In this document: piece after piece, positions 53,644-63,538 of the stretch
Numbering within the stretch: position 1 is the first letter of the stretch
How the letters are laid out: every line of letters starts with the position of its first letter
DNA from: an uncultured Butyrivibrio sp.
GTDB lineage: Bacteria; Bacillota; Clostridia; Lachnospirales; Lachnospiraceae
Assembly: GCA_946536145.1 (NCBI GenBank)
Contig: CAMNEA010000010.1
Coordinates: 1-64,000 of the forward strand
DNA: 64,000 nucleotides
Direction of reading: 5' to 3'
The notes under the pieces: generated by a model
Told to the model about the DNA's origin: nothing
Database searches by the model: none
The model's input: only the letters and a program-made list of their open reading frames with translations
Made by a program: the position numbers and the translations under genes

Positions 53644-55473
53644 TCATTGATTATCAAGTACCCTTTTTGACGGGAAGACATAAATCCAGTCACCTGTCGG
53701 AGTGATTCTATAATGCTCATTCATCTTGTAATGTTCATCAAAGTCGTGTGCAGCATCACTGTTATCCTCAATAAATTTGTATCGCTCTTTCAGGAGAGAG
53801 CCAAAGAATTTCCCGTATTCTTCCCGCAGATTTTCCTTTCTTTCAAGGATCTTGGCCTCAAACTGAGCCCGCTTTTCGTTAGGCTTTTGTTGTGTCCCCT
53901 TTTCCCCGTACTTGAACGTCAGATAGTCATCAAACATGTTAAGGTACTGCTCCCTGGTCAGGTTCTCTATCTTAATGATATGCTCCTCAACCGAATCAAA
54001 ATCAAGGTGCTGCGGCACCAGGATCGTCTTTCTTTCTACAAACTCAGAAAACAGAACATTATAAATAGTATCATTCTTATGAAGTACTACCTTTCTGTCC
54101 ATTTTGGCAGCCCTCGAATCATTGATCTTGGAAAAAGATGCCTCCTTATCGATCGACACAAGGCTTCCGTCTTCCTTCTGCAGGAAATTCTCTCCCTTGG
54201 TATCAAAGTTGCAGAGCAGCCAGTCCAGAGTGTGTTCTCTCATTATCTGCCTTGTGACAGAGTCCTCAAGAACAGGTGCAGATTCAAGAACCCTATCAGG
54301 ATCCTTTGAATCTATAGCCTTCTTCTGCCACTTGAAGAGGTCAACCGTAGGATTTTTCATGGTCTTAACCTGCTCCTGAAATGTTCCTATAGCTTCCCCT
54401 TTCTTATTCCTGGCAACAAATACCGGAATACTGTGCTCATCCCCACAGATAAATCTCTGCAGTCTGGAGGCAGCCTCTGTCATGTATGCCCTCTCCGGCG
54501 TCCTGTTGCCCAGGCAGTCGACAGCCTCCTTGTACAGCCAGTCCTTACCGCCTTCGCCCGCCTCCTTGTAGAAATACATCGGCTTTGTGCCTCCAAAGAA
54601 GGCCCTTCCTTTATTCATGAAGACCTTTTTGTTTTTCTCATCATAATACTCGGCATCCTCCCTTGACAGTGAGGTATCCGGATGGAACAGCGAATGCTTG
54701 GAATGAACTACCGACCGGAACACATCATAAAATGCATGGGTCTTTTTGCTGCTCCTTAGCCTGTCGGCCTCCTTGGAATCCGTCCTGTCAAGCGTACATA
54801 TCTCAAGGTCCTTCTTGAGGTCCCTTAACTCAATTCCCAGCGATTCTTTCGTCTTAAGAGCATTGAGTCGCTCCTTGGTTCCCATAGGAAGAAGATGCGC
54901 ATAGGTGTCATATTCATCTATCCTGTCCTTCATGGCTTCTATCCGGATCTTTAGCTTTCTCTCATCTGTAAGTGACTTATCCTCCATTGCCGCCTTAAGT
55001 GACTGGTCTATTGCATCAAGCTTTTCAACAAGAAGCCTCTTTTCCTCGGCAAGCCCTTTTCTGGAGAGAACAATCTTGCCGTTTTCACGGATTCTCTGCT
55101 GTCTGTCGCTGTTCATTGCTGCCTCATGGACCACGACAGCTTTTTCCTTTTCCAGGGCCTTCTTCTGCTCCTTAGACAGTTCTTTTCCGGCAGTTGCAGT
55201 TTCATTTGCCCTGGTAAGACCGCCTCTGTACTCATTAAGGCCAACCGTCCTTGCAGTATGGTCTACTTCCTCTGTGCGCTGCATATAGTCATACTTTCTT
55301 ATAAACAGCGACGTCGGCGTCTCAATAAACTGCTTTACCGTCTGTGTGGTACCTACTCCCTGTTCCCTCAGCTGCTGGTCGAGCTGATGTGAGTACTCAC
55401 TTGCCTGCCAGATACTCGCCACAAGGTCTTCTTTATGTATACTTCTCATTTGCTGCTTTAGAAGCTCATTCAT
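53644..55473 (-). CDS. Predicted kinase-fold protein with long helical N terminus
   Basis: The product is 609 residues with GGAGG. Residues 1-245 are helical and charged, likely coiled coil. Residues about 290-450 resemble the lobes of a PI3/4-kinase-like or HipA-like kinase: Lys in WLYKEA (near 314), Glu in MTEAASRL (333), a catalytic-loop-like LDWLLCNFDTKGENFL (416-431) and a metal-binding-like SIDKEASF (440-447). No membrane segment or signal. It follows a GNAT gene by 12 bases and precedes leuS. The kinase idea rests on motif order, not on a match. Confidence 0.6.
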   Translation of the reverse strand: MNELLKQQMRSIHKEDLVASIWQASEYSHQLDQQLREQGVGTTQTVKQFIETPTSLFIRKYDYMQRTEEVDHTARTVGLNEYRGGLTRANETATAGKELSKEQKKALEKEKAVVVHEAAMNSDRQQRIRENGKIVLSRKGLAEEKRLLVEKLDAIDQSLKAAMEDKSLTDERKLKIRIEAMKDRIDEYDTYAHLLPMGTKERLNALKTKESLGIELRDLKKDLEICTLDRTDSKEADRLRSSKKTHAFYDVFRSVVHSKHSLFHPDTSLSREDAEYYDEKNKKVFMNKGRAFFGGTKPMYFYKEAGEGGKDWLYKEAVDCLGNRTPERAYMTEAASRLQRFICGDEHSIPVFVARNKKGEAIGTFQEQVKTMKNPTVDLFKWQKKAIDSKDPDRVLESAPVLEDSVTRQIMREHTLDWLLCNFDTKGENFLQKEDGSLVSIDKEASFSKINDSRAAKMDRKVVLHKNDTIYNVLFSEFVERKTILVPQHLDFDSVEEHIIKIENLTREQYLNMFDDYLTFKYGEKGTQQKPNEKRAQFEAKILERKENLREEYGKFFGSLLKERYKFIEDNSDAAHDFDEHYKMNEHYRITPTGDWIYVFPSKRVLDNQ

Positions 55474-55485
55474 TTTCTGGCCTCC

Positions 55486-56319
55486 TTAAACTGAAAGATC
55501 CATTGATGCCACGTAGAAGGCTCCTACCTGTTCAGCACCCGGAAATACCTTCTTTAGCATCTTCTCTGACTCATCATTCACTGTTGCTATCTTTATGGTC
55601 TTTATCTTATCCGAAAGCTTTGACGCCGCAGATGCCGCTTCGCCAAAAAGCTTTCGAAGCGCCATTGGATTCTCACTGTAGACATAGCGGACTGAAATCT
55701 CATCGCCCGTCTGCGTAATAAATACCGCGGCTTTTATCTCATCTGCGTCCTTAGCGGCAAGACAGAGCACAGGCAAAAAATCTTTCTCATAGGGATCGAT
55801 ATATGCCTCATTCTTTCTGCTGCATTTTTGAAGAAAGCTCTCCCTCTCCTGCTCAGGAAGCTCCAAAAAGCGGGTAACCACATACTTGACATCCTTTTCA
55901 GAAAGCCACTTTTTAGCATTTGCAAGCGCATCCATGGACGACCTGTATATCCTGTCTCCTGTTTCGCTGACCGCAAAGGCATCGCTTGTCCTGAAGAGTC
56001 TGTATATCGCCTCATCCTCACTCCCTGCACTGAAATAGGCCAGAAGCGGCTTTTCTTCATTAAAAGCCATATCCTGGGCAAGGTTTAAAAGACCTGTTGC
56101 AATTCCTTTTCTCCTTTTTGTCTCCGAGACATAAATATAGGTAATGTGCAGTATATACTCCGTAACTTTTATGAGCATCACGGCGCAGGCTACGCCCTCA
56201 TCTCCCGCTCCTACTGCCAGGATCTCCGGATCCGTCTTAAATTCTGTAAGTGCGTCCTCAGTAAAGAGCGGACCAAAATCATCAAGAGCAGCTTCGGTCA
56301 ACTGATAATATTCAGCCAT
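55486..56319 (-). CDS. GNAT-family N-acetyltransferase (tandem domains)
   Basis: The product is 277 residues from the ATG at 56319 with GGAGGGAGG. The N-terminal GNAT domain has the acetyl-CoA-binding strand-helix VSETKRRKGIATGLLN (near 75-91). The C-terminal half looks like a second, degenerate GNAT domain. Substrate unknown. First gene of the GNAT-kinase-leuS run, 12 bases before the kinase-like gene. Confidence 0.8.
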   Translation of the reverse strand: MAEYYQLTEAALDDFGPLFTEDALTEFKTDPEILAVGAGDEGVACAVMLIKVTEYILHITYIYVSETKRRKGIATGLLNLAQDMAFNEEKPLLAYFSAGSEDEAIYRLFRTSDAFAVSETGDRIYRSSMDALANAKKWLSEKDVKYVVTRFLELPEQERESFLQKCSRKNEAYIDPYEKDFLPVLCLAAKDADEIKAAVFITQTGDEISVRYVYSENPMALRKLFGEAASAASKLSDKIKTIKIATVNDESEKMLKKVFPGAEQVGAFYVASMDLSV

Positions 56320-56373
56320 AACTTCCTCCCTCCGTATATAATGATGCAATTTATGCAATCATCACTTTATCAA

Positions 56374-56406
56374 AAAGGGTGTGACATTTCAAATGCCACA
56401 CCCTTT
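56374..56406 (-). terminator. Terminator of the chemoreceptor operon
   Basis: Stem 56374-56389 with 56391-56406, one mismatch, flanked by A and T runs. It lies beyond the stop of the 99-residue gene and before the GNAT gene. Confidence 0.78.
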
Positions 56407-56423
56407 AAATACATGTCCATATA

Positions 56424-56723
56424 TCAGACTGAAACTATCGTAAGCTTTTGCGGTTCAACGTTTCTGATCTCGCCCTTTCGTCCGCGGCACACAATACCCT
56501 TCTCAATGGTTATCATGTGCGCATGGGCTTTCATCGCTTCGTTGATCTGCTTAACCGCAGCCTCATAGTCCTGCGGAGTCATTGGAATAACATAGTCGTG
56601 ATTCAAATGCTCCGTAGAGATCATTGCCGATCTGAATCTTGGAACATATCGTATCCCATAGAATGTACATATTTCAGTGTTGAGCATTCCGCTGTTATCC
56701 GAGCACTGCATCAAGATATACAT
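56424..56723 (-). CDS. Small conserved-looking protein of 99 residues
   Basis: Very strong AAAGGAGG site. Contains CTFYGIRYVPRF and a helix DYEAAVKQINEAMKAHAH; no membrane segment. I do not recognise a family. It lies 29 bases downstream of the chemoreceptor gene and is followed by a terminator, so it is co-transcribed with it. Confidence 0.65.
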   Translation of the reverse strand: MYILMQCSDNSGMLNTEICTFYGIRYVPRFRSAMISTEHLNHDYVIPMTPQDYEAAVKQINEAMKAHAHMITIEKGIVCRGRKGEIRNVEPQKLTIVSV

Positions 56724-56752
56724 GTGTCGCCTCCTTTCCTGACTGGCATTTT

Positions 56753-58786
56753 TTATATTTTAAAGTCACGCACAAAATCTTCAATGGTTGCAGCTGAAGA
56801 CGAAACCGTCGTAGCGCTGTCATCAACTCCCTGGCTCTCTGTAGCAACTTCCCGGGCACTGACTGCCAGGTTGTCCGTGGTCGCAGTTACCTCCTGCGTA
56901 CTTGCGCTCTGCTCCTCGGAAATCGCCGCAACAGATGTTGCTATCGTATCAACATTGCCGATCTTGTCTATCATCTGCTGAACAGTTGTGCTGGTATCAT
57001 CAAGACTTGAGAATATCTCCTCGAATGTCTTGCCGGCTGTCTGGACAGCTTCTGAACTTGCAGTGATCTCATCCATATTGGCCTGCGATTTATCGGAGAG
57101 TGATTTTATCTGCTGTGTGATCTCGTTAATGATCTTGCCGATCTCTGTAGTGGATTCTGCCGAGTTACTTGCCAGCTGGCCGATCTCCTGAGCAACAACA
57201 GCAAATCCTTTTCCTGCCTCTCCGGCACGGGCAGCCTCAATTGACGCATTTAGTGAAAGCAGGTTCGTCTGAGATGCAATCGAGTTTATGATCTCGATGA
57301 TGGAATTGATCTTCTGTGCCGACTCACCTACAGCCTGTACATCCGTATTCATGTCGCTCATGGATGCGGATATCTTTTCCATACCGCTCTGAACAACTTC
57401 CATGTCGCGCTGACCGTTTTGGGCCTTGCCGACCAGTTTCTTTACCGTCTCACTCGCTTCATTTCCCTGCTCCATGAGAACCGCAACCTCTGTGGCAAGC
57501 TCGGTTGCATTATTGGCAAGCTCCGAAACAGCACTCGCCATTCCATTCATGGCATCTCTTATCTGGCCCATATTGGTGGACTGCTCACTTGCCTGTATAT
57601 TGAGCTTGCCTGAAGCATCCTTGCTGTTCTCAGCCTCCTCAGCAAGCCTCTCCGTCTCGTTCTTGATGTTGCCGAGAGTCCCGCGCATATGGCTGACAAA
57701 GGCTCTCATGTTGTTGTTCATAAGACCTATCTCATCGTCTCCGCCCTCAGGTATATCCACGGTGAAGTCGCCATTGGTGATCCTTGTGATATTGGCTGTG
57801 AGATTTCCTACCGGCTTGGACACGAGTCTCTTCATAAGTATATAAAGTGCCAGTGAAATATTGAATACCGCAATGATCATGAGGATGAAGCAGATGATCT
57901 GAAATCTGTTAAGTGATGCGAGTACATCGCTCTTTGATACCGAGCATATCAGCATCCACTCTGTTCCAGGGATCTGATTGGCTGTCACATAATATGTAAC
58001 ACCATTTTCTGATTTGATCTCTGTCACTTCAGAAGATCCGGAATTAGCGAATGAATATGCCTCCTGAAGAAATTTTGCTCCCGAGTGCTCACCTATTTTA
58101 GTACCATTAAATGAAGGGTCAAAGTATGACAGGATCATATCCTTATAAAGAAGCATAGCTCCGCCGGTCTTAACAGGAGTGATCGAGCTTATCTTTTCAA
58201 CAATTCCGTCCAGCGTATAGTCCGCAGAAGCAACACCTATCCTCGCATCAGCCATCTTGATGGTTCTGGTAAAAGACACTACCATACTTCCTGTGTCTGA
58301 ATCCACATAGGGCTCTCCGGTAAGGAACGTTTCATGCTCAAGTCCCTCCTTATACCAGCTTCTCGTGGTCGGGTCATAGTCAGGATCAGGCACCCACCCT
58401 GACGGATCGATCCAGTCCCCTGTGTTTGTAGCTATATACATTCCGTTTGGTATATACTGATTCTTGGACATGGTAGGCAAAAGAAAACTAGCCATCGCAT
58501 TGTCATTCGGGAAGGAAACCGCTGAAATCGCATCTGCCGAAGCATCAAAATACTCCACCAGATTGGTTACTTCCCTTCCGATCTCCTCAGCATAATAGCT
58601 TGATTCCTTGTCAAGGTTGTTCGTTGCCAGACTTGTGATAACACTCCTTGCCTGAATCATAAGGATAGCAATGATGACTATGATCGACAGAGTTATCATC
58701 GGTATCAGTATGAGCAGGAGTTTACTGCTGACACTTCTCTTTGCCTTAGTCACCACCTGATTTTTTTCCTTCTCATTTTTTCCCAT
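56753..58786 (-). CDS. Methyl-accepting chemotaxis protein with dCache-type sensor
   Basis: The product is 677 residues with GAGGGAG. Transmembrane helix 1 (about 20-46), a periplasmic dCache-like sensor (about 50-290, with [18 protein letters not shown] and RSWYKEG), helix 2 (about 295-320), HAMP (about 322-375) and a cytoplasmic MCP signalling domain with the conserved tip ([34 protein letters not shown]). It binds an attractant, probably an amino acid or organic acid, and controls CheA. No che genes nearby. Confidence 0.94.
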   Translation of the reverse strand: MGKNEKEKNQVVTKAKRSVSSKLLLILIPMITLSIIVIIAILMIQARSVITSLATNNLDKESSYYAEEIGREVTNLVEYFDASADAISAVSFPNDNAMASFLLPTMSKNQYIPNGMYIATNTGDWIDPSGWVPDPDYDPTTRSWYKEGLEHETFLTGEPYVDSDTGSMVVSFTRTIKMADARIGVASADYTLDGIVEKISSITPVKTGGAMLLYKDMILSYFDPSFNGTKIGEHSGAKFLQEAYSFANSGSSEVTEIKSENGVTYYVTANQIPGTEWMLICSVSKSDVLASLNRFQIICFILMIIAVFNISLALYILMKRLVSKPVGNLTANITRITNGDFTVDIPEGGDDEIGLMNNNMRAFVSHMRGTLGNIKNETERLAEEAENSKDASGKLNIQASEQSTNMGQIRDAMNGMASAVSELANNATELATEVAVLMEQGNEASETVKKLVGKAQNGQRDMEVVQSGMEKISASMSDMNTDVQAVGESAQKINSIIEIINSIASQTNLLSLNASIEAARAGEAGKGFAVVAQEIGQLASNSAESTTEIGKIINEITQQIKSLSDKSQANMDEITASSEAVQTAGKTFEEIFSSLDDTSTTVQQMIDKIGNVDTIATSVAAISEEQSASTQEVTATTDNLAVSAREVATESQGVDDSATTVSSSAATIEDFVRDFKI

Positions 58787-58929
58787 AAGGCTTTTCTCCC
58801 TCTTTGCGGTTTGTCAAACATAAATAAACATTTATACAAATACATTATAGAAAAAAATTCAGACAATTGTGCTGTTTTATAATAATTTTATAATATAATA
58901 GAAAAAAATATTGTAGGAGGGAAGCTATC

Positions 58930-59496
58930 ATGGAAGTAAAAAGAAAAGTACTATCTGTAATCCAAAAAACCATCGCATTAACTTTGGCAGCGGCAATCGT
59001 CTTTACGCTGACTACCCCGGTTTATGTTCAGGCCAAGACGAAAACCATCAGCGTTAAGAGCCACAGTGAGGAGTACAGTGCATCCCGCGCGAAAAAGTAT
59101 GCAACTACTGTCAAGAAGGGCACCTATACTCTCAAATTTAAAAAAGCTGCCGGATCTCATTACCGAGGATATTTAAAGTTTAAAGCTCCCAAAAAAGGAA
59201 CCTATTCCTTCACTTTAAGTAACCTTAAGACCAGTAATAAAAAGCAGGTATCAGGCTGGATGGCATGTTGCAAATCAGAATATGGTTCTCTGTATTATGC
59301 CAACCTCAAAACCAAGGGTGGCACTTTTGATCAGCTGTTTGTCACTGACAGAAAAATCCGTATTATGCCAAACTATCTAACCAGCCGAACCGGCAAGCTT
59401 AAACTGAAAAAGAACGAAACTGTATATCTATACTTCCAGTTCATTGGAAGCTCAGGATGTGGCAAGACAATGACTACAAAATTTGTAGTCAAGTAA
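58930..59496 (+). CDS. Small secreted protein of unknown function
   Basis: The product is 188 residues with TAGGAGG. Signal peptide 1-36 (YVQAKT). The mature protein is lysine- and tyrosine-rich and all-beta in look, with GTYTLKFKKAAGS and GTYSFTLSNLK, like a small jelly-roll or prepeptidase C-terminal domain. Two adjacent Cys near 117-118 and one near 179 could form a disulphide. Monocistronic with its own terminator. Confidence 0.75.
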   Translation: MEVKRKVLSVIQKTIALTLAAAIVFTLTTPVYVQAKTKTISVKSHSEEYSASRAKKYATTVKKGTYTLKFKKAAGSHYRGYLKFKAPKKGTYSFTLSNLKTSNKKQVSGWMACCKSEYGSLYYANLKTKGGTFDQLFVTDRKIRIMPNYLTSRTGKLKLKKNETVYLYFQFIGSSGCGKTMTTKFVVK

Positions 59497-59508
59497 ATGA
59501 CCAAATAG

Positions 59509-59545
59509 AGGAGTCAATGAGGACGGTTCATTGACTCCTTTTTCA
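59509..59545 (+). terminator. Terminator after the secreted protein gene
   Basis: A twelve-base perfect stem (59509-59520 with 59528-59539) with a seven-base loop and T-rich tail. Its GGACGG loop and GAGTCA arms recall the REP-like palindromes at 18.5 and 26 kb. Confidence 0.8.
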
Positions 59546-59549
59546 TTTC

Positions 59550-59570
59550 GTGCGGAAGATGGGGCTTGAA
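59550..59570 (-). other. tRNA 3'-end fragment, candidate attachment-site scar
   Basis: On the minus strand these 21 bases read as a tRNA T-loop (TTCAAGC), T-stem 3' half (CCCAT), seven-base acceptor half (CTTCCGC), discriminator A and C. The bases before them do not continue a tRNA. Integrases of the tyrosine class use tRNA 3' ends as att sites and leave such fragments. It marks the likely edge of the island with hsdR, integrase remnant and RhuM. Confidence 0.55.
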
Positions 59571-59701
59571 CTAATTAGCATAGCCGGTCCTGTTTATTTC
59601 CAGCTGAACTCAAATATACGCCCAATTACTTAATACTACAGCACCGTTGTGCCCAATCGCTCAATTAAAATAATAATATCATTTTGCACCTGAATATATC
59701 G

Positions 59702-62658
59702 TTACGCCATCATCTCCGAATTGTCCTTAATCTCAGCAACCACACTCATTATTTCCTTTGCTTTCCCAAGATCATCCTTGAACAGCACTGTTATACTGCC
59801 GAGTGATCTGAAGGGTTCTTCCATGAGTACCGCATTGTTTTCGACGTTGCCGTTTGCAACGATATAATCAATGATCATATTCACAAATCGGATCTGGTTG
59901 ACATTAAGATGCTCATCCGACAGGAATCTGCTAAACGCCTCATTCACAGCCTGCCGGTCTACGCCGACAATCTTACGGACAAGTCTCCCCACCGGAGTAT
60001 CTCCATACTCCTTCATGTAATCTTCCCTAGATCCCAGCTCGCTCCACAGGATCCGCTCAAGCTCCTTCATATCTGACTCATTCAGCTTTTTGTTATTTCG
60101 AAGCTTGTAGACGGAAACGTTATCATGGTGCTCTTTCAGATAGAACTCAACCTTTTTCCTGTAGTTCTTAAGGTCATTTGAGGCAAAGATCGCCTCGCCT
60201 TCCTTAACATCGACAATCTTATCTTCAAAATCTGTATAGACGGGCTTCTGAACGATCCTGTCAAGGTACTGGATGAGATGCCTCATGACCTGCCTTACCT
60301 GATCAAGTTCAAGTATGGTAGCGCTCTCCCAGAACTCATCAGTCTGGACCTTTTCTATTGTAGCTTTCTGCGCCTTTACCTGGGGTATCGAATACTTTTC
60401 CGACAGTGCGTGTGCTGTAGCCGCCACGATACTCACAGGAGTCTGAACATTTTTGCTCTGCAAGATGCCAAGGTCTATGCTGTAGATGAGGTAATCAAAG
60501 CGCCTTGCCAGCTCGTCATCTTTCTTCGGCTTTACTATAGGTGCTATATGCTCTCGTATCTCTGATATCTCAGATGTTTCAAGGTTGTTCCAAGTCAGTT
60601 TATTCCTATATGCTTCAACATAGCGGTAATGTCTTTTCACAAGAAAGCTCTCATCGCGCAGTTCAACAACAGCCCCGACCATATCATCCACAAGCTCTCT
60701 TCTGTATGCGCAGTACTCCTCATCCTCCACATACTGGGCAGCCTGAAGTTCGCGGCATATCATGGCTTTTGTTGTATAGATCTTTTCAGAGAGGCTGGTC
60801 TGTATCCCGGATTCCTTGCCGTTCTTGTTCACTCTGAAGAACTCAAAGTTATTGCAGAAATCAAAGATAAGAAAGCCCTCCTTGTCCTGTCCGACGCCCA
60901 GAAGATCTTTGCAGAGCCTCGTCCCTCGGCCTATCATCTGCCAGAACTTGGCATAGCTTCTTACCTTTTTGAAAAAGACAAGGTTCAGGATCTCGGGGAT
61001 ATCGATGCCGGTGTCGAGCATATCCACAGACACTGCAATCTGCGGCATTTTGTCCTTAGTACTGAAAGCATCGATTAGTGTGTCCACATAGTTGATGCTG
61101 TAATCGATCTGCTTTATAAAATCTCCTCCATACTCAGGGAAAAGAGCTGTAAAGCGATCCACAATTGCCTGAGCGTGTTTGGAGTTCTTGGCAAAGATAA
61201 TTGTCTTTCCAAGCTTGTCTCCTCCCTCGATCTTAAGCCCCTTTTCCATCAGCTCTTTTAACACGGTATCTATGGTATCAGCATTGAAGAGCCAATCGTT
61301 TATGGCATTGCTTCCGATCTCCTCAGGGATATTGCCCTCGTCATCGCCAAACTTCTCCTCATACTCTTCCTGCTCTTCTTCAGAGAGTTCATCATAGTGG
61401 ATGCCATCCTCCATGATCCTGGTCTTGTACTCGAGCGTTGAATAATTTACCAGATATCCTTCTTCAACGGCTTTATCCAGCTCATAGGCAAAGGTAGGCA
61501 CTCCCCTTTCAAGGTCAAAAATCCCGTAGGTGTTCTTGTCAATGTCATCCTTGGGAGTTGCCGTCATTCCAAGGAGCATGGCATCGAAGTACTCAAATAT
61601 CTCCTGATACTTCCTGTATATGGATCTGTGAACCTCATCACATATGATCAGATCAAAGTGACCGGGGCCAAAGAGCCTGTCGCCGTACTTATCCTTTTTC
61701 TCATCTATGGCATTCATCATGGTGGGATATGTTGAAAAGATCATGCGGCTGCTCTCAGGATCATCTTTACTGTCAAGCAGATTGCAGCACGACAGATCAG
61801 GCAGAAGATTCGTGTAATTGTTCTTTGCCTGCTTAACAAGAGCTGTCCTGTCGGCCAGGAACAGAATGTTTTTGACATAGTTGTGCTTTCTCAGCACGTC
61901 GACAATGCTGATGCTAACTCTCGTCTTACCGGATCCGGTGGCCTGGACTATCAGCATCTTTCTATGATTCTTCATTATTGCATCGCAGACAGCGGTCACT
62001 GCCTCCTTCTGGTACGGGCGGTTTGTGATACTGTCGCTTATGTCAATCTTATCCAGTGGAATGCGCTGCCTTCGTCTGTCAACTTCGAGCTGCAGTTCCT
62101 CTTGAGTAAGAAATCCCGAGACCTCACGCTTGGGATAATTCACGGCATCATTTGTGTAAAAGAACTCGAAGCCGTTTGTAGTGTAAATGAGCGGCCTCTG
62201 CTTGTATTTATTCTGGAGGCAGTCTGCATACAGCTTTGCCTGCTGGCTTCCGACAATGGGATCAACAGATGCCTTTTTGGCTTCAACCACTGCCAGCGGA
62301 AGGTTGTCTTTTCCCCAGAGGACGTAGTCCACAAAACCTGTCCCTGTCGCATTGGGCATACCGGTAACAGGCTCCTCTATCGTGCAGTTCTGATTTATAT
62401 GCCAGCCCGCTTCCGCAAGAGCAACATCAATATAGTGCTTGCGGGTCTGGGCTTCACTGATCTTGTCAACCTCAAAGCTGCGGACCTTGGAATTGTCTTT
62501 TCTCTGAGAAGCCATCTGACTGCCAGCTCCAGTGCGCGCTGGGAAAGGATAGCGCAGGTAGCCGGCGAAATTGATATACTCTTCTCCGCTTCCACAGCCT
62601 ATGTGGCAAATGAGGAATATTCTTTTTTGCTTAAAAGGTAATCAAAATTTGTTTCCAT
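59702..62658 (-). pseudogene. hsdR: Type I restriction enzyme R subunit, N terminus broken
   Basis: The gene should start at the ATG at 62658 (AAAGGAG site; METNFDYLLSKKEYSSF). Codon 20 is TAG (62599-62601). Past it the same frame still reads AVEAEKSISISPATC...LELAVRW, the start of a DUF4145 domain, until about 62520, where the rest of that domain is deleted and the frame shifts. From the ATG at 62515, 937 intact residues follow with an HSDR_N nuclease (D...VVEAKK), helicase Walker A ATGSGKT, DEVH, GMTATP and QMIGRGTR, and the C-terminal domain. That ATG has no ribosome site. No hsdM or hsdS is present in the window. Probably inactive. Confidence 0.85.
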
Positions 62659-62722
62659 TTCTGACTCCTTTGGGCCATCTGTTTTATTTGGTACTTAATA
62701 ACACAACTTTATGTTTTATCCG

Positions 62723-63232
62723 CTATAAGTAAAAAACACTCACGAGATGTTCTCTCGTCTTCAAATTCTTGGTTTTACATACAGGACAAGGACATGGCAA
62801 GTTATCAGTCTCTTCATTTGAGATTTTTCTCATTATTGATCCGCAATTATGGCATTTATGTTCATACTCTTTTATTAAGCGAAAATCATATTCTAAATCG
62901 CTGGAAGTCGCATATGGCACATAGCCTAATTGGCCTATAGTTTTATCGCTATAGTATTTAGTCTGTATATCTTCATGGTCATTAGGTTCATACAACGATA
63001 GATCCATTTCCCTAATCCAATCTCCACAGCTGTCGCAAAAATATGTGCTTATCCTTGAGTCAAATGCTACATATGGCGTGCTATCATGTATTCTCTTCCA
63101 TTCTGCTCCATATTCTCCATTTGCAATCTTCTCCAATGCATTGCGATATTTGGTCCAAGATGTGACAAGCCGTTTTATATAGTAATATTTTTTCCCGCAT
63201 TTACTACAAACATATTCAAATTCCCGTTCCAT
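62723..63232 (-). CDS. Cys-rich zinc-binding hypothetical protein
   Basis: The product is 169 residues with AAGGA. Four CxxC pairs are visible: CSKCG, CDSCG, CHNCG and CPVC near residues 9, 72, 129 and 154, arranged as two zinc ribbons. No family recognised. It sits inside the island between hsdR and the integrase remnant. Confidence 0.65.
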   Translation of the reverse strand: MEREFEYVCSKCGKKYYYIKRLVTSWTKYRNALEKIANGEYGAEWKRIHDSTPYVAFDSRISTYFCDSCGDWIREMDLSLYEPNDHEDIQTKYYSDKTIGQLGYVPYATSSDLEYDFRLIKEYEHKCHNCGSIMRKISNEETDNLPCPCPVCKTKNLKTREHLVSVFYL

Positions 63233-63321
63233 TATATCCTTGCTCTTATCCTGTATTATTTTTCATCATTACACAATTAACGATCCGTTCTCTGTCATCA
63301 AGTTTTATACCGCTATCATCA

Positions 63322-63516
63322 CTACAAATCGGACTTTCTCAAGTGTCTGATTGTGTGATACTGAACCATTTCCAACCAGCAACCGTAATATAACAGATCT
63401 ATAGTTGTAACAGAGGTAAGCATCTTCTCTACTGTTGTCTGGTAATAATGTATAGTTCTATATGAACATCCCTCAACCTTCCTTGCTTCCATACTGGCAC
63501 ATTTCCTCCTTTGCAC
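63322..63516 (-). pseudogene. Tyrosine recombinase N-terminal fragment
   Basis: Only 64 codons. The first 33 match the SAM-like core-binding domain of tyrosine recombinases (ARKVEGCSYRTIHYYQTTVEKML); then the similarity ends and no catalytic domain with the Arg-His-Arg-Tyr residues follows. It is the remains of the integrase of this island. Its GTG start overlaps an AAAGGAGG, so a start at the later ATG is also possible. Confidence 0.65.
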
Positions 63517-63538
63517 CAGCGTCCTTCAGCCATAGTTT

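Noticed and set aside
59550..59570. Complete tRNA gene
   Set aside because: Only the T-loop to acceptor part is present; no D-arm, anticodon arm or 5' acceptor half can be found next to it.
62515..62515. Treating the 937-residue hsdR frame as a normal complete gene
   Set aside because: Its ATG lacks a ribosome site and the true N-terminal domain is visible just upstream, broken by a stop and deletion.
61883..62641. Open frame on the plus strand opposite hsdR
   Set aside because: Antisense shadow of conserved helicase codons; no start signal.
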